In this document: positions 42,158 to 51,128 of the stretch, in pieces
Position numbering within the stretch: position 1 is the first letter of the stretch
Layout of the letters: each line of letters opens with the position of its first letter
Assembly (NCBI RefSeq): GCF_019457615.1
Contig: NZ_CP080414.1
Span: 990,501-1,054,500, forward strand
DNA from: Shewanella zhangzhouensis
Lineage (GTDB): Bacteria; Pseudomonadota; Gammaproteobacteria; Enterobacterales; Shewanellaceae
Direction of reading: 5' to 3'
DNA length: 64,000 nucleotides
Position numbers and translations under genes: made by a program
The notes under the pieces: model-generated
What the model saw: only the letters and a program-made list of their open reading frames with translations
What the model was told of the DNA's origin: nothing
Database searches by the model: none

Positions 42158-42841
42158 TTATCCCTGCTGGCGGGCAAGCTCTGCCGCTGTCAGGATAAGC
42201 TTGGGGGCAGGCCTGACCCGAAAGTTGGGATTCACATACTGGAAGTGAACAAGGCCCTGGGTATCTGTGATGTACACAGCGGGAACCGGCAACACCAAAC
42301 GCTCATCGCCTTCAGGGGTTTTGAACAGCGGGTTTTCAAGCTTCATGCGGCTCAGGTAGGTTTGGGTGGTTTTTTCACTGGTGAAAAACGCCAGGCCAAA
42401 GGCTCTGGCCGCGTCCATATTGGCATCGGACAACAGCAAATAGTCGAGCTTACGCTCTCCCGCTGCTTCAGCGAGTTTTGCGGGGCTGTCCGGGCTTATC
42501 CCCACCAGTTGATAGCCAAGCTCAATGAGCTTGGGCTCGATTTCTTTGAGCTGCCCCAATTGGTTATTACAAAAGGGGCACCATCCGCCACGGTAGAAAA
42601 AGAATACTGTGGGCTTTTGTGCGCTCAGCGCCTTGAGGCTGACCGATTTGCCCTTACTGTCGAAGAGCTGGATATCGGGAATGGTTTCGCCATTCAGCAG
42701 CGGTGCAACTGACACTTCGTCGGCGGCAATGGGGTTTGCCATGGTGGGCTGGATAAGCCCAACAGACAGAAGACATGTGAGCAAACTCAGTGTAAGCCGG
42801 CTAGATAATAGGTGACGTAACAATGCGCGTATGGATTTCAT
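42158..42841 (-). CDS. Secreted thioredoxin-fold (AhpC/TSA-like) protein
   Basis: 227 residues with a signal sequence (RLTLSLLTCLLSVGLIQPTMA). The thioredoxin-like domain has PTVFFFYRGGWCPFCNNQLG, with a CPFC active site at the usual place after a beta strand, followed by LGYQLVGISPDS and the cis-Pro region LPVPAVYITDTQG. It belongs with peroxiredoxin-like AhpC/TSA or TlpA-type periplasmic proteins; a reductant or peroxide substrate cannot be told apart. Start at 42841 gives the signal peptide directly. Confidence 0.87.
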   Translation of the reverse strand: MKSIRALLRHLLSSRLTLSLLTCLLSVGLIQPTMANPIAADEVSVAPLLNGETIPDIQLFDSKGKSVSLKALSAQKPTVFFFYRGGWCPFCNNQLGQLKEIEPKLIELGYQLVGISPDSPAKLAEAAGERKLDYLLLSDANMDAARAFGLAFFTSEKTTQTYLSRMKLENPLFKTPEGDERLVLPVPAVYITDTQGLVHFQYVNPNFRVRPAPKLILTAAELARQQG

Positions 42842-42924
42842 GACAGTCTCTTGGCAACTAAAGGTATGTTCAAAGACCGGCGATAGGGGCAATGTCTTTC
42901 AGGTTCGGGTGCAACAGAAAAAAT

Positions 42925-42948
42925 AAAAGCGGCCTTAAGGCCGCTTTT
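42925..42948. terminator. Terminator between the helicase and thioredoxin-fold genes
   Basis: Fully palindromic AAAAGCGGCCTTAAGGCCGC with TTTT following. It terminates the minus-strand helicase transcript and could also stop plus-strand read-through. Confidence 0.82.
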
Positions 42949-42973
42949 ATCTTGAATCAATGGCACCGGGTGC

Positions 42974-44272
42974 TTATTTGATTTTTTTGGTGTTTCCGGT
43001 TGAGCCAACTTTTACCTTAACGCGGCGTCCGGCCATGCTCTTTTCGGCGGCTACCTGGGCAACGGCATCACTCTCAACCCGGGTCTTTTTCGCGAAGCTG
43101 CGACGCTTTTGCAACTGCTTGAGCAAGAGGTCACGGTTGGAGACTTCATAGCCCGGCATCATGATACGCTTGAGACGCTGACCAATGAGTTTTTCAATGT
43201 CGGCCAGAGTGCGCTCTTCTTCGCGGCTGACAAAACTGATGGCAACACCACTCTTTCCGGCTCGGCCGGTGCGGCCAACCCTGTGTACATAGTCTTCAGG
43301 CAGGAAGGGCAGGTCGAAGTTCACCACATACTCCAGGTCCGGGATGTCCAGACCACGGGCGGCCACTTCCGTGGATACCAACACCCGAATTTTGCCTTCG
43401 GTGAAGTCTTTCAGTGCTCTTCTGCGGGTGCCCTGGGCTTTTTCACTGTGGATCACCGCGCTTGGGATGCCGTCGAGGTTCAGCTCTTCGGTGAGTTTTT
43501 CACAGTCTTCACGGGTTGCCGAGAATACCAGCACCCGTTGCCAGTTTTTGCGGCCAATGAGTTCAGACAGCAGCTCGCGCTTGCGGCGCTGCTCCACCGG
43601 GTAGACCACCTGGCTCACGGTTGTGGCGGCGGTGTTGTGTCTGTCGGCGGTCAGCACTGTGTGCTTTTTCATGATCTCATCGGCAAGCTTGCGCACACCA
43701 CCGGAGAAGGTGGCCGAGAACATCAGGGTCTGGCGTTCTTTATTACAGGCCTGGATGAGCTTTTGGATGTCGGCGATAAAGCCCATATCCAGCATGCGGT
43801 CGGCTTCATCCAAAACCAAAAATTCAACGGCGGCCAATGACAGGTTACCCGCCAGCAAGTGCTCGAGTAAGCGCCCCGGTGTGGCCACTATGATATCTGT
43901 GCCTTTGCGCAGCTTTTGTGCCTGAACATCGGTTTTTCCGCCACCGAATACTGTGGTGACAGCCAGCTCAAGAAGCTTGGCATAGGCTTTGATATTGTTG
44001 GCAATCTGCTCTGTCAGCTCGCGGGTTGGAGCAAGGATCAGCGCGCGGGTCTTGGTCGCCTCTCTGGCCTTGGGATTGTCCAGCAGCTTTTGCAGGATTG
44101 GCAATGCGAAAGCCGCAGTTTTCCCGGTTCCCGTTTGGGCAGAAGCCAATACGTCCTGGCCGCGACGGACAGGGGGAATGGCCAGCCGTTGAATAGGGGT
44201 CATGGTTTCATAACCGCATTCGGCGAGGGCTTGCAGTATTTCGGGGGCAAAACTGTAGGATTCGAATTTCAT
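42974..44272 (-). CDS. DEAD-box RNA helicase (RhlE type)
   Basis: 432 residues. Motifs in order: Q motif YETMTPIQRLAIPPVRRGQD, Walker A SAQTGTGKT, PTRELTEQIA, DEAD in VLDEADRMLDMGF, SAT in MFSATFSGG, RGLDIPDLEYVVNFD and HRVGRTGRAGKSG. The C-terminal 60 residues are basic (FAKKTRVESDAVAQVAAEKS, then a Lys-rich end), likely contacting RNA. RhlE/SrmB-type helicases act in ribosome assembly and RNA decay, often in the cold. ATG at 44272 has AGGAA. The 286-base gap upstream to the EAL gene contains no gene. Confidence 0.94.
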   Translation of the reverse strand: MKFESYSFAPEILQALAECGYETMTPIQRLAIPPVRRGQDVLASAQTGTGKTAAFALPILQKLLDNPKAREATKTRALILAPTRELTEQIANNIKAYAKLLELAVTTVFGGGKTDVQAQKLRKGTDIIVATPGRLLEHLLAGNLSLAAVEFLVLDEADRMLDMGFIADIQKLIQACNKERQTLMFSATFSGGVRKLADEIMKKHTVLTADRHNTAATTVSQVVYPVEQRRKRELLSELIGRKNWQRVLVFSATREDCEKLTEELNLDGIPSAVIHSEKAQGTRRRALKDFTEGKIRVLVSTEVAARGLDIPDLEYVVNFDLPFLPEDYVHRVGRTGRAGKSGVAISFVSREEERTLADIEKLIGQRLKRIMMPGYEVSNRDLLLKQLQKRRSFAKKTRVESDAVAQVAAEKSMAGRRVKVKVGSTGNTKKIK

Positions 44273-44558
44273 GATGATTCCTGGCGTAAATAGACGATTC
44301 ACAAGGGCTTTTTTGTAAGTTAGGCACCTTGGTCGGAATATGCCTTTTCACAAAGGGGCGCGAAGTATAGCAGATTTTTTGCCCCTAGCCTCCACTTTTG
44401 TCTAACGTCACGGGTTTGACTTGGGTCGTCCCTGAACTAGGCTTGGAAAATAACGTGGGCATCAGGGGCGTTACCTGAAACTGAATGTCCATCATGGGTT
44501 TCACGGATGAAACTGATTTTTTTCGTGGCCCGGTACCCAGACTGTCCGGAGTCATATT

Positions 44559-45794
44559 ATGCCATTGAATGTGCTCATCATTGACGATTCACTCAGTTAC
44601 TGCCAGCTGTTATCCAAATATTTCAGTGAACTGAATGTGACCAGCGTGGACTACTGCCATGATGGCTCCGAGGCATTGCAGCGCCTTCGGGAGCACAGGG
44701 ACAGATACCAGATTTTGGTGGTGGATTTGCATATGCCGGGAATGGACGGCATTGAGCTTCTATCAAAGCTGTCGGGCCTTGAATACCGGGGCGGCGTTAT
44801 TATCGCTTCGGGCATGGAGAGCCGTATCATTGAAGCGGCCTCTCAGATTGTGCTCGGTGCCCATTTGCGGCTCTTGGGCGCCTTGATGAAGCCGGTATGT
44901 AAAACGCAGCTGAACATCTGTATTGAGCGCCTGTTGATGATGGCACCGGAGCTGAACAGGTCCAGACCTGCCATGACCTTGCAATCGCTTCGAGAGTCCA
45001 TCATGCAACATAAAGTGGTTCCTTACTACCAGCCCCAGGTAGAGGTGGGCACCGGCCGTATCGAAGGGTTTGAGGTACTTTGCCGCATGCAGCAGGGTGC
45101 TCAATTGCAGTTGATGACCCCTGAAAGTTTTATGCCCGTAGCCGAGCGTCACAACCTGCTCAATGCGGTGTCTGAACAGTTGATAGGGACTGCCCTGAAG
45201 GAGTGGGCCGAAATTGGCCAACAGCCCGAATGCCGTCACGCCCGTTTGTCTATCAACCTTACCCCTACCCAGCTTGGCCAGAGCTATTGGCCCCGTCGAC
45301 TGCTGAGCTTTTGTCAAAAATGGCAGGTTGATATCAGCAGAGTAACGGTAGAAATAACAGAAAATCAGGCGCTTGATAAGCAGTCGCAACATTCGGGAAT
45401 TTCCCGGTTGCGGCTGCACAATTTTGGCGTTGCCATCGATGATTTTGGGACCGGGTATACCAATTTAACTCAGCTGTGCCGCCTGCCAATCAGTGAGCTT
45501 AAGTTGGACATGAGTCTGGTACGCGGAATTCACATGGACCCATTGGCACAGACCATTCTCAAGTCGCTGCTCGATATAGGGCGTCAATTGGGGGTGTCTG
45601 TGGTGGCCGAAGGCGTGGAAGACCCAAGAGACTATCAATACCTGGAGTCTGTCCCCAACCTGATAGTTCAGGGCTTTTTGGTATGCAGGCCCAAGCCACT
45701 TGGTGAATTGGTGCGTTGGTTGAAGGCACGTCAGCGGGTCGCCGTTGAGGCTCAGGGGCCAGGCGCAGGCTCGAACGCGACATACCATCATTGA
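44559..45794 (+). CDS. Response regulator with EAL domain (probable c-di-GMP phosphodiesterase)
   Basis: 411 residues: receiver domain (1-120) with NVLIIDDSLSYCQLL (acidic pocket), LVVDLHMPGMDG (phospho-acceptor Asp) and ALMKPVCKTQL (conserved Lys); then an EAL domain (about 145-395). Catalytic features are retained: GFEVLCRM (E-V-L in the EAL position), SINLTPTQLG, TENQALDK, AIDDFGTGYTNL and VAEGVEDPRD. A phosphodiesterase that lowers c-di-GMP is therefore expected. The sensor kinase is not adjacent. Receiver plus EAL without HTH resembles VieA/PvrR-like regulators. Confidence 0.93.
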   Translation: MPLNVLIIDDSLSYCQLLSKYFSELNVTSVDYCHDGSEALQRLREHRDRYQILVVDLHMPGMDGIELLSKLSGLEYRGGVIIASGMESRIIEAASQIVLGAHLRLLGALMKPVCKTQLNICIERLLMMAPELNRSRPAMTLQSLRESIMQHKVVPYYQPQVEVGTGRIEGFEVLCRMQQGAQLQLMTPESFMPVAERHNLLNAVSEQLIGTALKEWAEIGQQPECRHARLSINLTPTQLGQSYWPRRLLSFCQKWQVDISRVTVEITENQALDKQSQHSGISRLRLHNFGVAIDDFGTGYTNLTQLCRLPISELKLDMSLVRGIHMDPLAQTILKSLLDIGRQLGVSVVAEGVEDPRDYQYLESVPNLIVQGFLVCRPKPLGELVRWLKARQRVAVEAQGPGAGSNATYHH

Positions 45795-46120
45795 GGCCGA
45801 TATGGGCAGATGTTTGATGCCCTCGGGTAACACTTACGTCGGTGCAATTCTGTGCGCGCTCTGGCGTCTTTAGGCAGACTAAAGTTTGTTAATTCAATAC
45901 ATTACTATCCACAGGAATAATATTCCTTAAGCCGCGCAATGACAGAGCCGCATAGCGCCGGGGGCAATTAATATATCCTTGCTGCCTGACTAAACCATCA
46001 ACTGGACCGTCGATGGCGGTAATCGCTTTAATCCCGCGTGTTTCTGTGATCTCTTTTGCCTCCTGCCACGTATCTTGAGCGAGTAATTGCAATACCATCA
46101 ATACATTCGGGAGACGCACC
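45795..46120. other. 326-base gap with no supported gene
   Basis: Between the EAL regulator and the DUF523 gene. Locally A/T-richer at 45880-45990. A minus-strand frame (81 codons) exists but resembles nothing known. The ECF-like promoter described separately occupies its right end. Confidence 0.5.
46047..46074 (+). promoter_or_regulatory. Candidate ECF (RpoE-ChrR type) promoter
   Basis: TGATCT (46047-46052), 16 bases, then CGTATC (46069-46074), 46 bases before the first gene of the photolyase cluster. From memory, sigma-E/ChrR promoters have TGATC and CGTA elements with similar spacing. The coding functions downstream fit that regulon. Confidence 0.5.
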
Positions 46121-47074
46121 ATGCACAAATTCACCCCTGACCGGATTCAAATAGGGATCAGCGCTTGCTTGCTGGGAGAACAAGTGCGCTTTGATGGCGG
46201 ACACAAGAACTCTGCCTACTGCCAGCAGGAGTTGAAGCCTCATTTCGATTTTGTCCCTGTGTGCCCCGAAATGGCGATTGGCATGGGTGCGCCACGCAAA
46301 AGTATCCGTCAGGTTCGCATTGAGGGTGAAATCAGGGTGCGTAGTGCCGATGGCAGCATTGATGTGACAGAGCAGCTGCAGTCTTACTGCAATGAAAAAG
46401 CCGATGGACTCGGGTTTCTCAGCGGCTATCTCTTTTGCGCCAAGTCTCCCACCTGCGGGATGGAGCGGGTGCCTGTTTATAAGGCTGACGGCAGCGGTGG
46501 CTTCAAAGAAGGTGTGGGCGTGTTTGCGGCGGCCTTGATGAAGCGTTTCCCCCATCTGCCGGTGGAAGAGGAAGGTCGGCTCCATGACCTTGTCATACGG
46601 GAAAACTTTTTTACCCGGGTGTATGCCTATCACGATTGGCACTGCATGCGTTTAAAGGGGCTGACTCGCAAGGCGCTGACCGACTTCCACGCCCGTTACA
46701 AGTATCTGTTGTTATCCCACAGCCCGGCGATTTACCGCACCCTTGGCCCCTTGCTGGCGGGTGATGGGGAGCTTGAGGCTGTGGCTGACGCATACTTCGA
46801 TGGCTTTATGACGGCGCTGAAGCACAAGGCGAGCCGCCGTAACCACACCAGTGCGCTGCAGCACATTCAGGGCTATTTCAAAAAATTCCTCTCCGGCAGC
46901 CAGAAGGCCGAGCTCAGCGATGCCATTCTTGCCTATCGTCAGGGAGTACAACCGCTGTTGGTGCCCATTACCCTGATCCGCCATTACCTGCGGGAACACC
47001 CAAACGACTACATCGCCGCTCAGGTGTATCTGAATCCACATCCGGATTCGCTGCGTTTGCGATATGCTTACTGA
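46121..47074 (+). CDS. DUF523/DUF1722 protein (YbgA-like fusion)
   Basis: 317 residues in two parts: DUF523 (about 1-155) with ISACLLGEQVRFDGGHK, VCPEMAIGMGAPRK and FCAKSPTCGMERV, and DUF1722 (about 165-310) with HPNDYIAAQVYLNPHP at the end. DUF1722 proteins (YbgA in E. coli) lie beside photolyase genes in many bacteria, as here; a DNA-repair or light-stress role is suspected but not proven. The conserved cysteines could bind a metal or thiol. Start has GGAG; photolyase follows after 27 bases. Confidence 0.9.
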   Translation: MHKFTPDRIQIGISACLLGEQVRFDGGHKNSAYCQQELKPHFDFVPVCPEMAIGMGAPRKSIRQVRIEGEIRVRSADGSIDVTEQLQSYCNEKADGLGFLSGYLFCAKSPTCGMERVPVYKADGSGGFKEGVGVFAAALMKRFPHLPVEEEGRLHDLVIRENFFTRVYAYHDWHCMRLKGLTRKALTDFHARYKYLLLSHSPAIYRTLGPLLAGDGELEAVADAYFDGFMTALKHKASRRNHTSALQHIQGYFKKFLSGSQKAELSDAILAYRQGVQPLLVPITLIRHYLREHPNDYIAAQVYLNPHPDSLRLRYAY

Positions 47075-47101
47075 CAAGATACTGAAATACGGAATAAAAA
47101 T

Positions 47102-48529
47102 ATGAATACACTTGTCTGGTTCAGGCAGGATCTTCGCACCATAGATAATCAGGCGCTGACCCGGGCGTGTGAGGATGCCAATACCCGTGGTGGCAAGGTT
47201 TATGCGCTCTTTATCGCCAGCCCGGGCCAGTGGCAACAGCATGACATGGGGGTGCGTCAGCAGCGCTTTTTACTGGCTAATCTCAACGTGCTGGGTGAAG
47301 AGCTTGCCCGCATGGGGATTACGCTGTCATTGCTGAAGGTGGATTTTTTTAACCAAACCGCGGCTGCCCTCAAGGCGTTTTGTAAAGAAAACGGCATCTC
47401 CAGCATCTTCGCCGGGGCGCAAATCGAGATTGATGAGCGCAGGCGCGATCAGGCACTTCTGGATAAAGGCTTTCCGCTGAATCTGACCGATGAACATTGC
47501 ATGCTGCCCCCCGGCAGCGTGGTCACTCAGGGGCAGCGGGACCAGGGCGGCGCCATGTACCGGGTATTTACTCCATTTGCCCGTCGCTGGCGTGAAATAG
47601 CCGCTTCCCGCTCGCTTTGGCCTATCCCTGCGCCCGCGCCCGTGGCAGCGCCGGTGGCATTCACCCCCTTCGCGTTTTGGGGAGAGGTTGACGATGATCC
47701 GGCTCTTGATAAATGGCCTGTTGGTCAGGAGGCGGCCCTGGAAAAGTTGTCCCGCTTTCGGGAGCTGTCCATGGGCCGCTACGGTGAGCAGCGCGACTTT
47801 CCTGCCATCGATGGCACCAGCAGTCTGTCACCCTATCTGGCGCTTGGGGTGATATCCCCCCGTCAGTGTCTGGCGGCGCTGATGGAAGACTTTCCCGACG
47901 TCTTTGTGAATGAATCCTCGCCGGGCCGCACCTGGCTGAACGAGTTGGTGTGGCGCGAATTTTACCGTCATCTGCTGGTGGCTTTCCCGGGCCTCAGCAT
48001 GGCGAAGAACTTTAATGCTCTCGGTGATGGCATTCGCTGGCGCAATGACGAAACAGAATTTGAGGCATGGAAACACGGCCGCACTGGCTATCCGCTGGTG
48101 GATGCGGCCATGAGGCAACTCAATCAAACCGGCTGGATGCACAATCGCCTGCGGATGGTGGTTGCCAGCTTTCTGACCAAGCATCTGCTTATCGATTGGC
48201 GCTGGGGTGAGCGATATTTTCGCGAGCAACTTATCGATGGCTGCCTTGCGGCCAACAATGGTGGCTGGCAGTGGGCCGCCGGTACAGGTTGTGATGCCCA
48301 GCCTTATTTTCGGATCTTTAACCCTATGAGTCAGTCGGAAAAATTTGATCCCGACGCTCGCTTTATCCGTAAGTACCTACCAGAAATAGCGCAGTGGCCC
48401 ACCAGGTCGCTGCACCAGGCAAGTGGGCCGGGGCTGTTTGATACCAGCGGCTATCCGCCTCCGATTGTTGAGCACAGCAGCGCCCGTACAAGGGCGCTGG
48501 ATGTGATGGCCGTGATGAAGAAGGGTTAG
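47102..48529 (+). CDS. phrB: Deoxyribodipyrimidine photolyase
   Basis: 475 residues, the class I CPD photolyase that uses blue light to split cyclobutane pyrimidine dimers. The N-terminal antenna-binding domain starts LVWFRQDLRTIDNQAL. The C-terminal FAD domain shows SLSPYLALGVISPRQCLAAL, WLNELVWREFYRHLL, RTGYPLVDAAMRQLNQTGWM and the DNA/FAD motif NGGWQWAAGTGCDAQPYFR. E. coli PhrB has 472. The conserved Trp chain residues for photo-reduction are in the usual places as far as visible. It belongs to the same transcript as the gene before and those after. Confidence 0.96.
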   Translation: MNTLVWFRQDLRTIDNQALTRACEDANTRGGKVYALFIASPGQWQQHDMGVRQQRFLLANLNVLGEELARMGITLSLLKVDFFNQTAAALKAFCKENGISSIFAGAQIEIDERRRDQALLDKGFPLNLTDEHCMLPPGSVVTQGQRDQGGAMYRVFTPFARRWREIAASRSLWPIPAPAPVAAPVAFTPFAFWGEVDDDPALDKWPVGQEAALEKLSRFRELSMGRYGEQRDFPAIDGTSSLSPYLALGVISPRQCLAALMEDFPDVFVNESSPGRTWLNELVWREFYRHLLVAFPGLSMAKNFNALGDGIRWRNDETEFEAWKHGRTGYPLVDAAMRQLNQTGWMHNRLRMVVASFLTKHLLIDWRWGERYFREQLIDGCLAANNGGWQWAAGTGCDAQPYFRIFNPMSQSEKFDPDARFIRKYLPEIAQWPTRSLHQASGPGLFDTSGYPPPIVEHSSARTRALDVMAVMKKG

Positions 48530-48532
48530 GGA

Positions 48533-49036
48533 ATGAATGCAGGTGTGCACTGTCCGGTGGAACATCATCCCCTTGGACAAGGTGAGATGGAACATAACCC
48601 GTTTAATGCTGCCGCGTCGGCGCCCATTGAAAAGTTGATGGCGCTGTATCAGCAGCTGGGTGCCCATAACCTCACGCTTCTCGATGAGGTATACGCGAAC
48701 ACTGTGGTGTTTTGTGACCCCATGCACCGCATTGAAGGGCTTGGGCCACTCAAGGACTACTTTGCCAATCTGTACCAAAACCTGAGCAGCATAGACTTTG
48801 TGTTTCATCGGGTGATGGATGATGGCAAGCAGGCCATGCTGGTGTGGACCATGACCTTTGCCCATCCCAAACTGGCCGGTGGAAAGCCCATCAGTGTGGA
48901 TGGCGTGAGCCAGATTGGCTACGGCGACAAGGTGGACTACCACAGAGACTACTTCGATGTGGGTGCCATGCTGTATGAGCATATTCCCGGCCTTGGCGCT
49001 CTGGTGCGGCTGGTTAAACACAGGGCGGGCAAGTAA
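48533..49036 (+). CDS. NTF2-like/SnoaL-fold protein
   Basis: 167 residues. From about residue 30 the cone-shaped alpha+beta NTF2-like pattern is seen: KLMALYQQLGAHNLTLLDEV, VVFCDPMHRIEGLGPLKDYF, then strands ending VDGVSQIGYGDKVDYHRDYF. These proteins are enzymes or binding subunits; no residue lets me choose. It lies 3 bases after phrB and overlaps the next gene by one base. A homologue sits in the same light-responsive clusters of relatives. ATG at 48587 is an alternative start. Confidence 0.85.
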   Translation: MNAGVHCPVEHHPLGQGEMEHNPFNAAASAPIEKLMALYQQLGAHNLTLLDEVYANTVVFCDPMHRIEGLGPLKDYFANLYQNLSSIDFVFHRVMDDGKQAMLVWTMTFAHPKLAGGKPISVDGVSQIGYGDKVDYHRDYFDVGAMLYEHIPGLGALVRLVKHRAGK

Positions 49037-49797
49037 TGACTATGCTGAGCGGACGGGTACTTATCACAGGCGCCAGCTCTGGCATAGGCCAGGCGCTGGC
49101 GCTGGAATACCTTAAATCCGGTTGGCAGGTGGTGGCCTGTGGCCGCGATAGAGCCCGCCTGGATGCCTTACTGGATGCCCATCCGCGCTTTGCCTGTCAA
49201 CTCTCCACACTGATGTTCAACATCTGTGACCGACTGGCTTGCCTGGAGTCTGCATCGTCACTGGCGGGTGAGCTTGACCTTATCATTCTTAACGCCGGCA
49301 GCTGCGAGTACATAGATAATCCCAAGGCCTTCGATGGGAAGTTGTTCGCCCGGGTGATTGAAACCAATCTGATTTCTGTAGGTTACTGCCTCGAGGCCTT
49401 TTTGCCTGCATTGGCCGCCGGGGGCCGGTTGGCGCTGATGGGCTCGAGCGCCGCGCTCTTGCCGCTGCCCCGGGCCGAAGCCTATGGCGCCTCCAAGGCG
49501 GCATTGGCATATCTGGCAAACACCTTGCGATTGCATCTGGCACCCGCTGACATCGGCGTATCCCTGATAGAACCCGGTTTTGTGCGCACCCCACTGACTG
49601 ACAAAAACGATTTCCCGATGCCGGGACGGATTGAAGTTGAGGATGCGGCGCGGCGTATTGTTGATGCACTGGCCAGGGAAAAAGACCGTATTCAGTTCCC
49701 GCGCAGGCTGCTGTGGCCTATGCGGCTGCTGGCTCTGTTGCCGGGCGCTGTATGGGGCCTGATTGCCCGAAGCAATGTCAGTCGCCAGTCGGCCTGA
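49036..49797 (+). CDS. Short-chain dehydrogenase/reductase
   Basis: 253 residues. NAD(P)-binding Rossmann motif LITGASSGIGQALALEYL, the NAG region LIILNAGSCEYID, catalytic Ser in LMGSSAALLPLPRA and Y-x-x-x-K in EAYGASKAALAYLANTL; the substrate loop contains SLIEPGFVRTPLTD. The C-terminus is hydrophobic (LWPMRLLALLPGAVWGLIA), perhaps a membrane association. Arg after the first strand (CGRDRARL) suggests NADP. It is the second of the lipid-modification genes in this cluster and overlaps the NTF2-like gene. Confidence 0.93.
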   Translation: MTMLSGRVLITGASSGIGQALALEYLKSGWQVVACGRDRARLDALLDAHPRFACQLSTLMFNICDRLACLESASSLAGELDLIILNAGSCEYIDNPKAFDGKLFARVIETNLISVGYCLEAFLPALAAGGRLALMGSSAALLPLPRAEAYGASKAALAYLANTLRLHLAPADIGVSLIEPGFVRTPLTDKNDFPMPGRIEVEDAARRIVDALAREKDRIQFPRRLLWPMRLLALLPGAVWGLIARSNVSRQSA

Positions 49798-49865
49798 GAT
49801 GAGGCCGATTGCAGTATTCACCTGTGACCGTTTGAGCTTTTTACATATCACCATTGGAAGATGAG

Positions 49866-51128
49866 ATGAAAAAAATTGCCGTTATCGGCTCGGGAATATC
49901 CGGCCTCACCACTGCCCATTTGCTCTCAGGCCAGCACGAGGTGAGTCTGTTCGAGGCCAATGATTATCTCGGTGGACACACGGCCACCGTGGATGTCACT
50001 GTCGATGGCAAAGATTATGCGATAGACACCGGCTTTATCGTATTCAACGACCGCACCTATCCTAACTTTCAGAAGCTGCTGTCACGGCTGTCGGTGGCAA
50101 GTATTCCCACCGAAATGAGCTTTTCGGTTCACAATCTCGACAGTGGCCTTGAGTACAACGGCCACACTCTGGCGACGCTGTTTGCCCAAAAGCGCAACTT
50201 GTTCAGCCCAAAGTTTTGGGGGTTTCTGAACGAAATCATCAGGTTTAATAAACTTGGCAAGGCCTGTATCGAGTCAGGGCAATACCCCTGCAACACCCTG
50301 GGTGAGTTATTGGCCAAAGAGCAATTTTCAGACTTTTTTGCACGGCATTACATATTGCCCATGGGGGCGGCCATTTGGTCATCGAGCCTGGATGATATGG
50401 CGGCCTTCGAGCTTAAGTTTTTCCTGCGCTTTTTCCACAATCATGGCCTGCTGAATGTCAGCGACCGCCCTCAGTGGTATGTGCTCAAGGGTGGCTCTCG
50501 CAGCTACATTCCGGCGCTGGTGGCACCTTTTGCCGAGCGCATTCATCTTTCGACTCCGGTGACCGCGGTAAAACGCCATGGCGAAGGGGTGTCCATTCAG
50601 ACAAATGGCCAGGATTGGCATGAGTTTGACGAGCTGGTACTGGCCTGTCACAGCGATCAGGCACTGAAGCTGCTCACCGATGCCTCAGATGCCGAGCGGG
50701 AAGTCCTAGGCGCCTTGCCTTACAGACGCAATGACGTGGTACTGCACACAGACACAGGACTGTTACCAAAACGCAAAGCCGCCTGGGCCAGCTGGAACTA
50801 TCGTCTCGACGAAGACAACCAGCGTCCGGCGGCGGTGACTTACCACATGAACACCTTGCAGCGGCTGCCAGCGGGCTCTCCTGATTTTATGGTGACCCTC
50901 AACCAGACCGATGCCATCGCCAAAGACAAGATTCTGCGCCAGTTCAGCTATGCCCATCCGGTTTTCTCGTCGGCTGCCATGGCGGCGCAGGCGCGCAGGA
51001 TGGATATCTGCGGCCAGCAGCACACCCATTTTGCCGGCGCCTACTGGTACAACGGCTTCCATGAAGATGGCGTAAGAAGCGCCCTGGATGTGTGCCGGCG
51101 CTTTGGTGTCAGCCTGGAGAGCGCATGA
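49866..51128 (+). CDS. FAD-dependent amine oxidase-like oxidoreductase
   Basis: 420 residues. FAD-binding dinucleotide fold IAVIGSGISGLTTAHLLSG, then FEANDYLGGHTATVDVTVDG with the conserved GGH, DTGFIVFNDRTYPNFQKLL, and late GAYWYNGFHEDGVRSAL. Homologues occur next to cyclopropane-synthase-like and DUF1365 genes and have been linked to furan or modified fatty-acid formation in alphaproteobacteria under singlet oxygen; I infer the same here. The ATG at 49866 is preceded by GGAAG; a start 4 codons before is possible. Overlaps the next gene (ATGA). Confidence 0.9.
   Translation: MKKIAVIGSGISGLTTAHLLSGQHEVSLFEANDYLGGHTATVDVTVDGKDYAIDTGFIVFNDRTYPNFQKLLSRLSVASIPTEMSFSVHNLDSGLEYNGHTLATLFAQKRNLFSPKFWGFLNEIIRFNKLGKACIESGQYPCNTLGELLAKEQFSDFFARHYILPMGAAIWSSSLDDMAAFELKFFLRFFHNHGLLNVSDRPQWYVLKGGSRSYIPALVAPFAERIHLSTPVTAVKRHGEGVSIQTNGQDWHEFDELVLACHSDQALKLLTDASDAEREVLGALPYRRNDVVLHTDTGLLPKRKAAWASWNYRLDEDNQRPAAVTYHMNTLQRLPAGSPDFMVTLNQTDAIAKDKILRQFSYAHPVFSSAAMAAQARRMDICGQQHTHFAGAYWYNGFHEDGVRSALDVCRRFGVSLESA

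Noticed and set aside
45889..46134. 81-codon minus-strand frame in the gap before the DUF523 gene
   Set aside because: No ribosome site or recognisable family, and it covers the ECF-like promoter and the ribosome site of the next gene.
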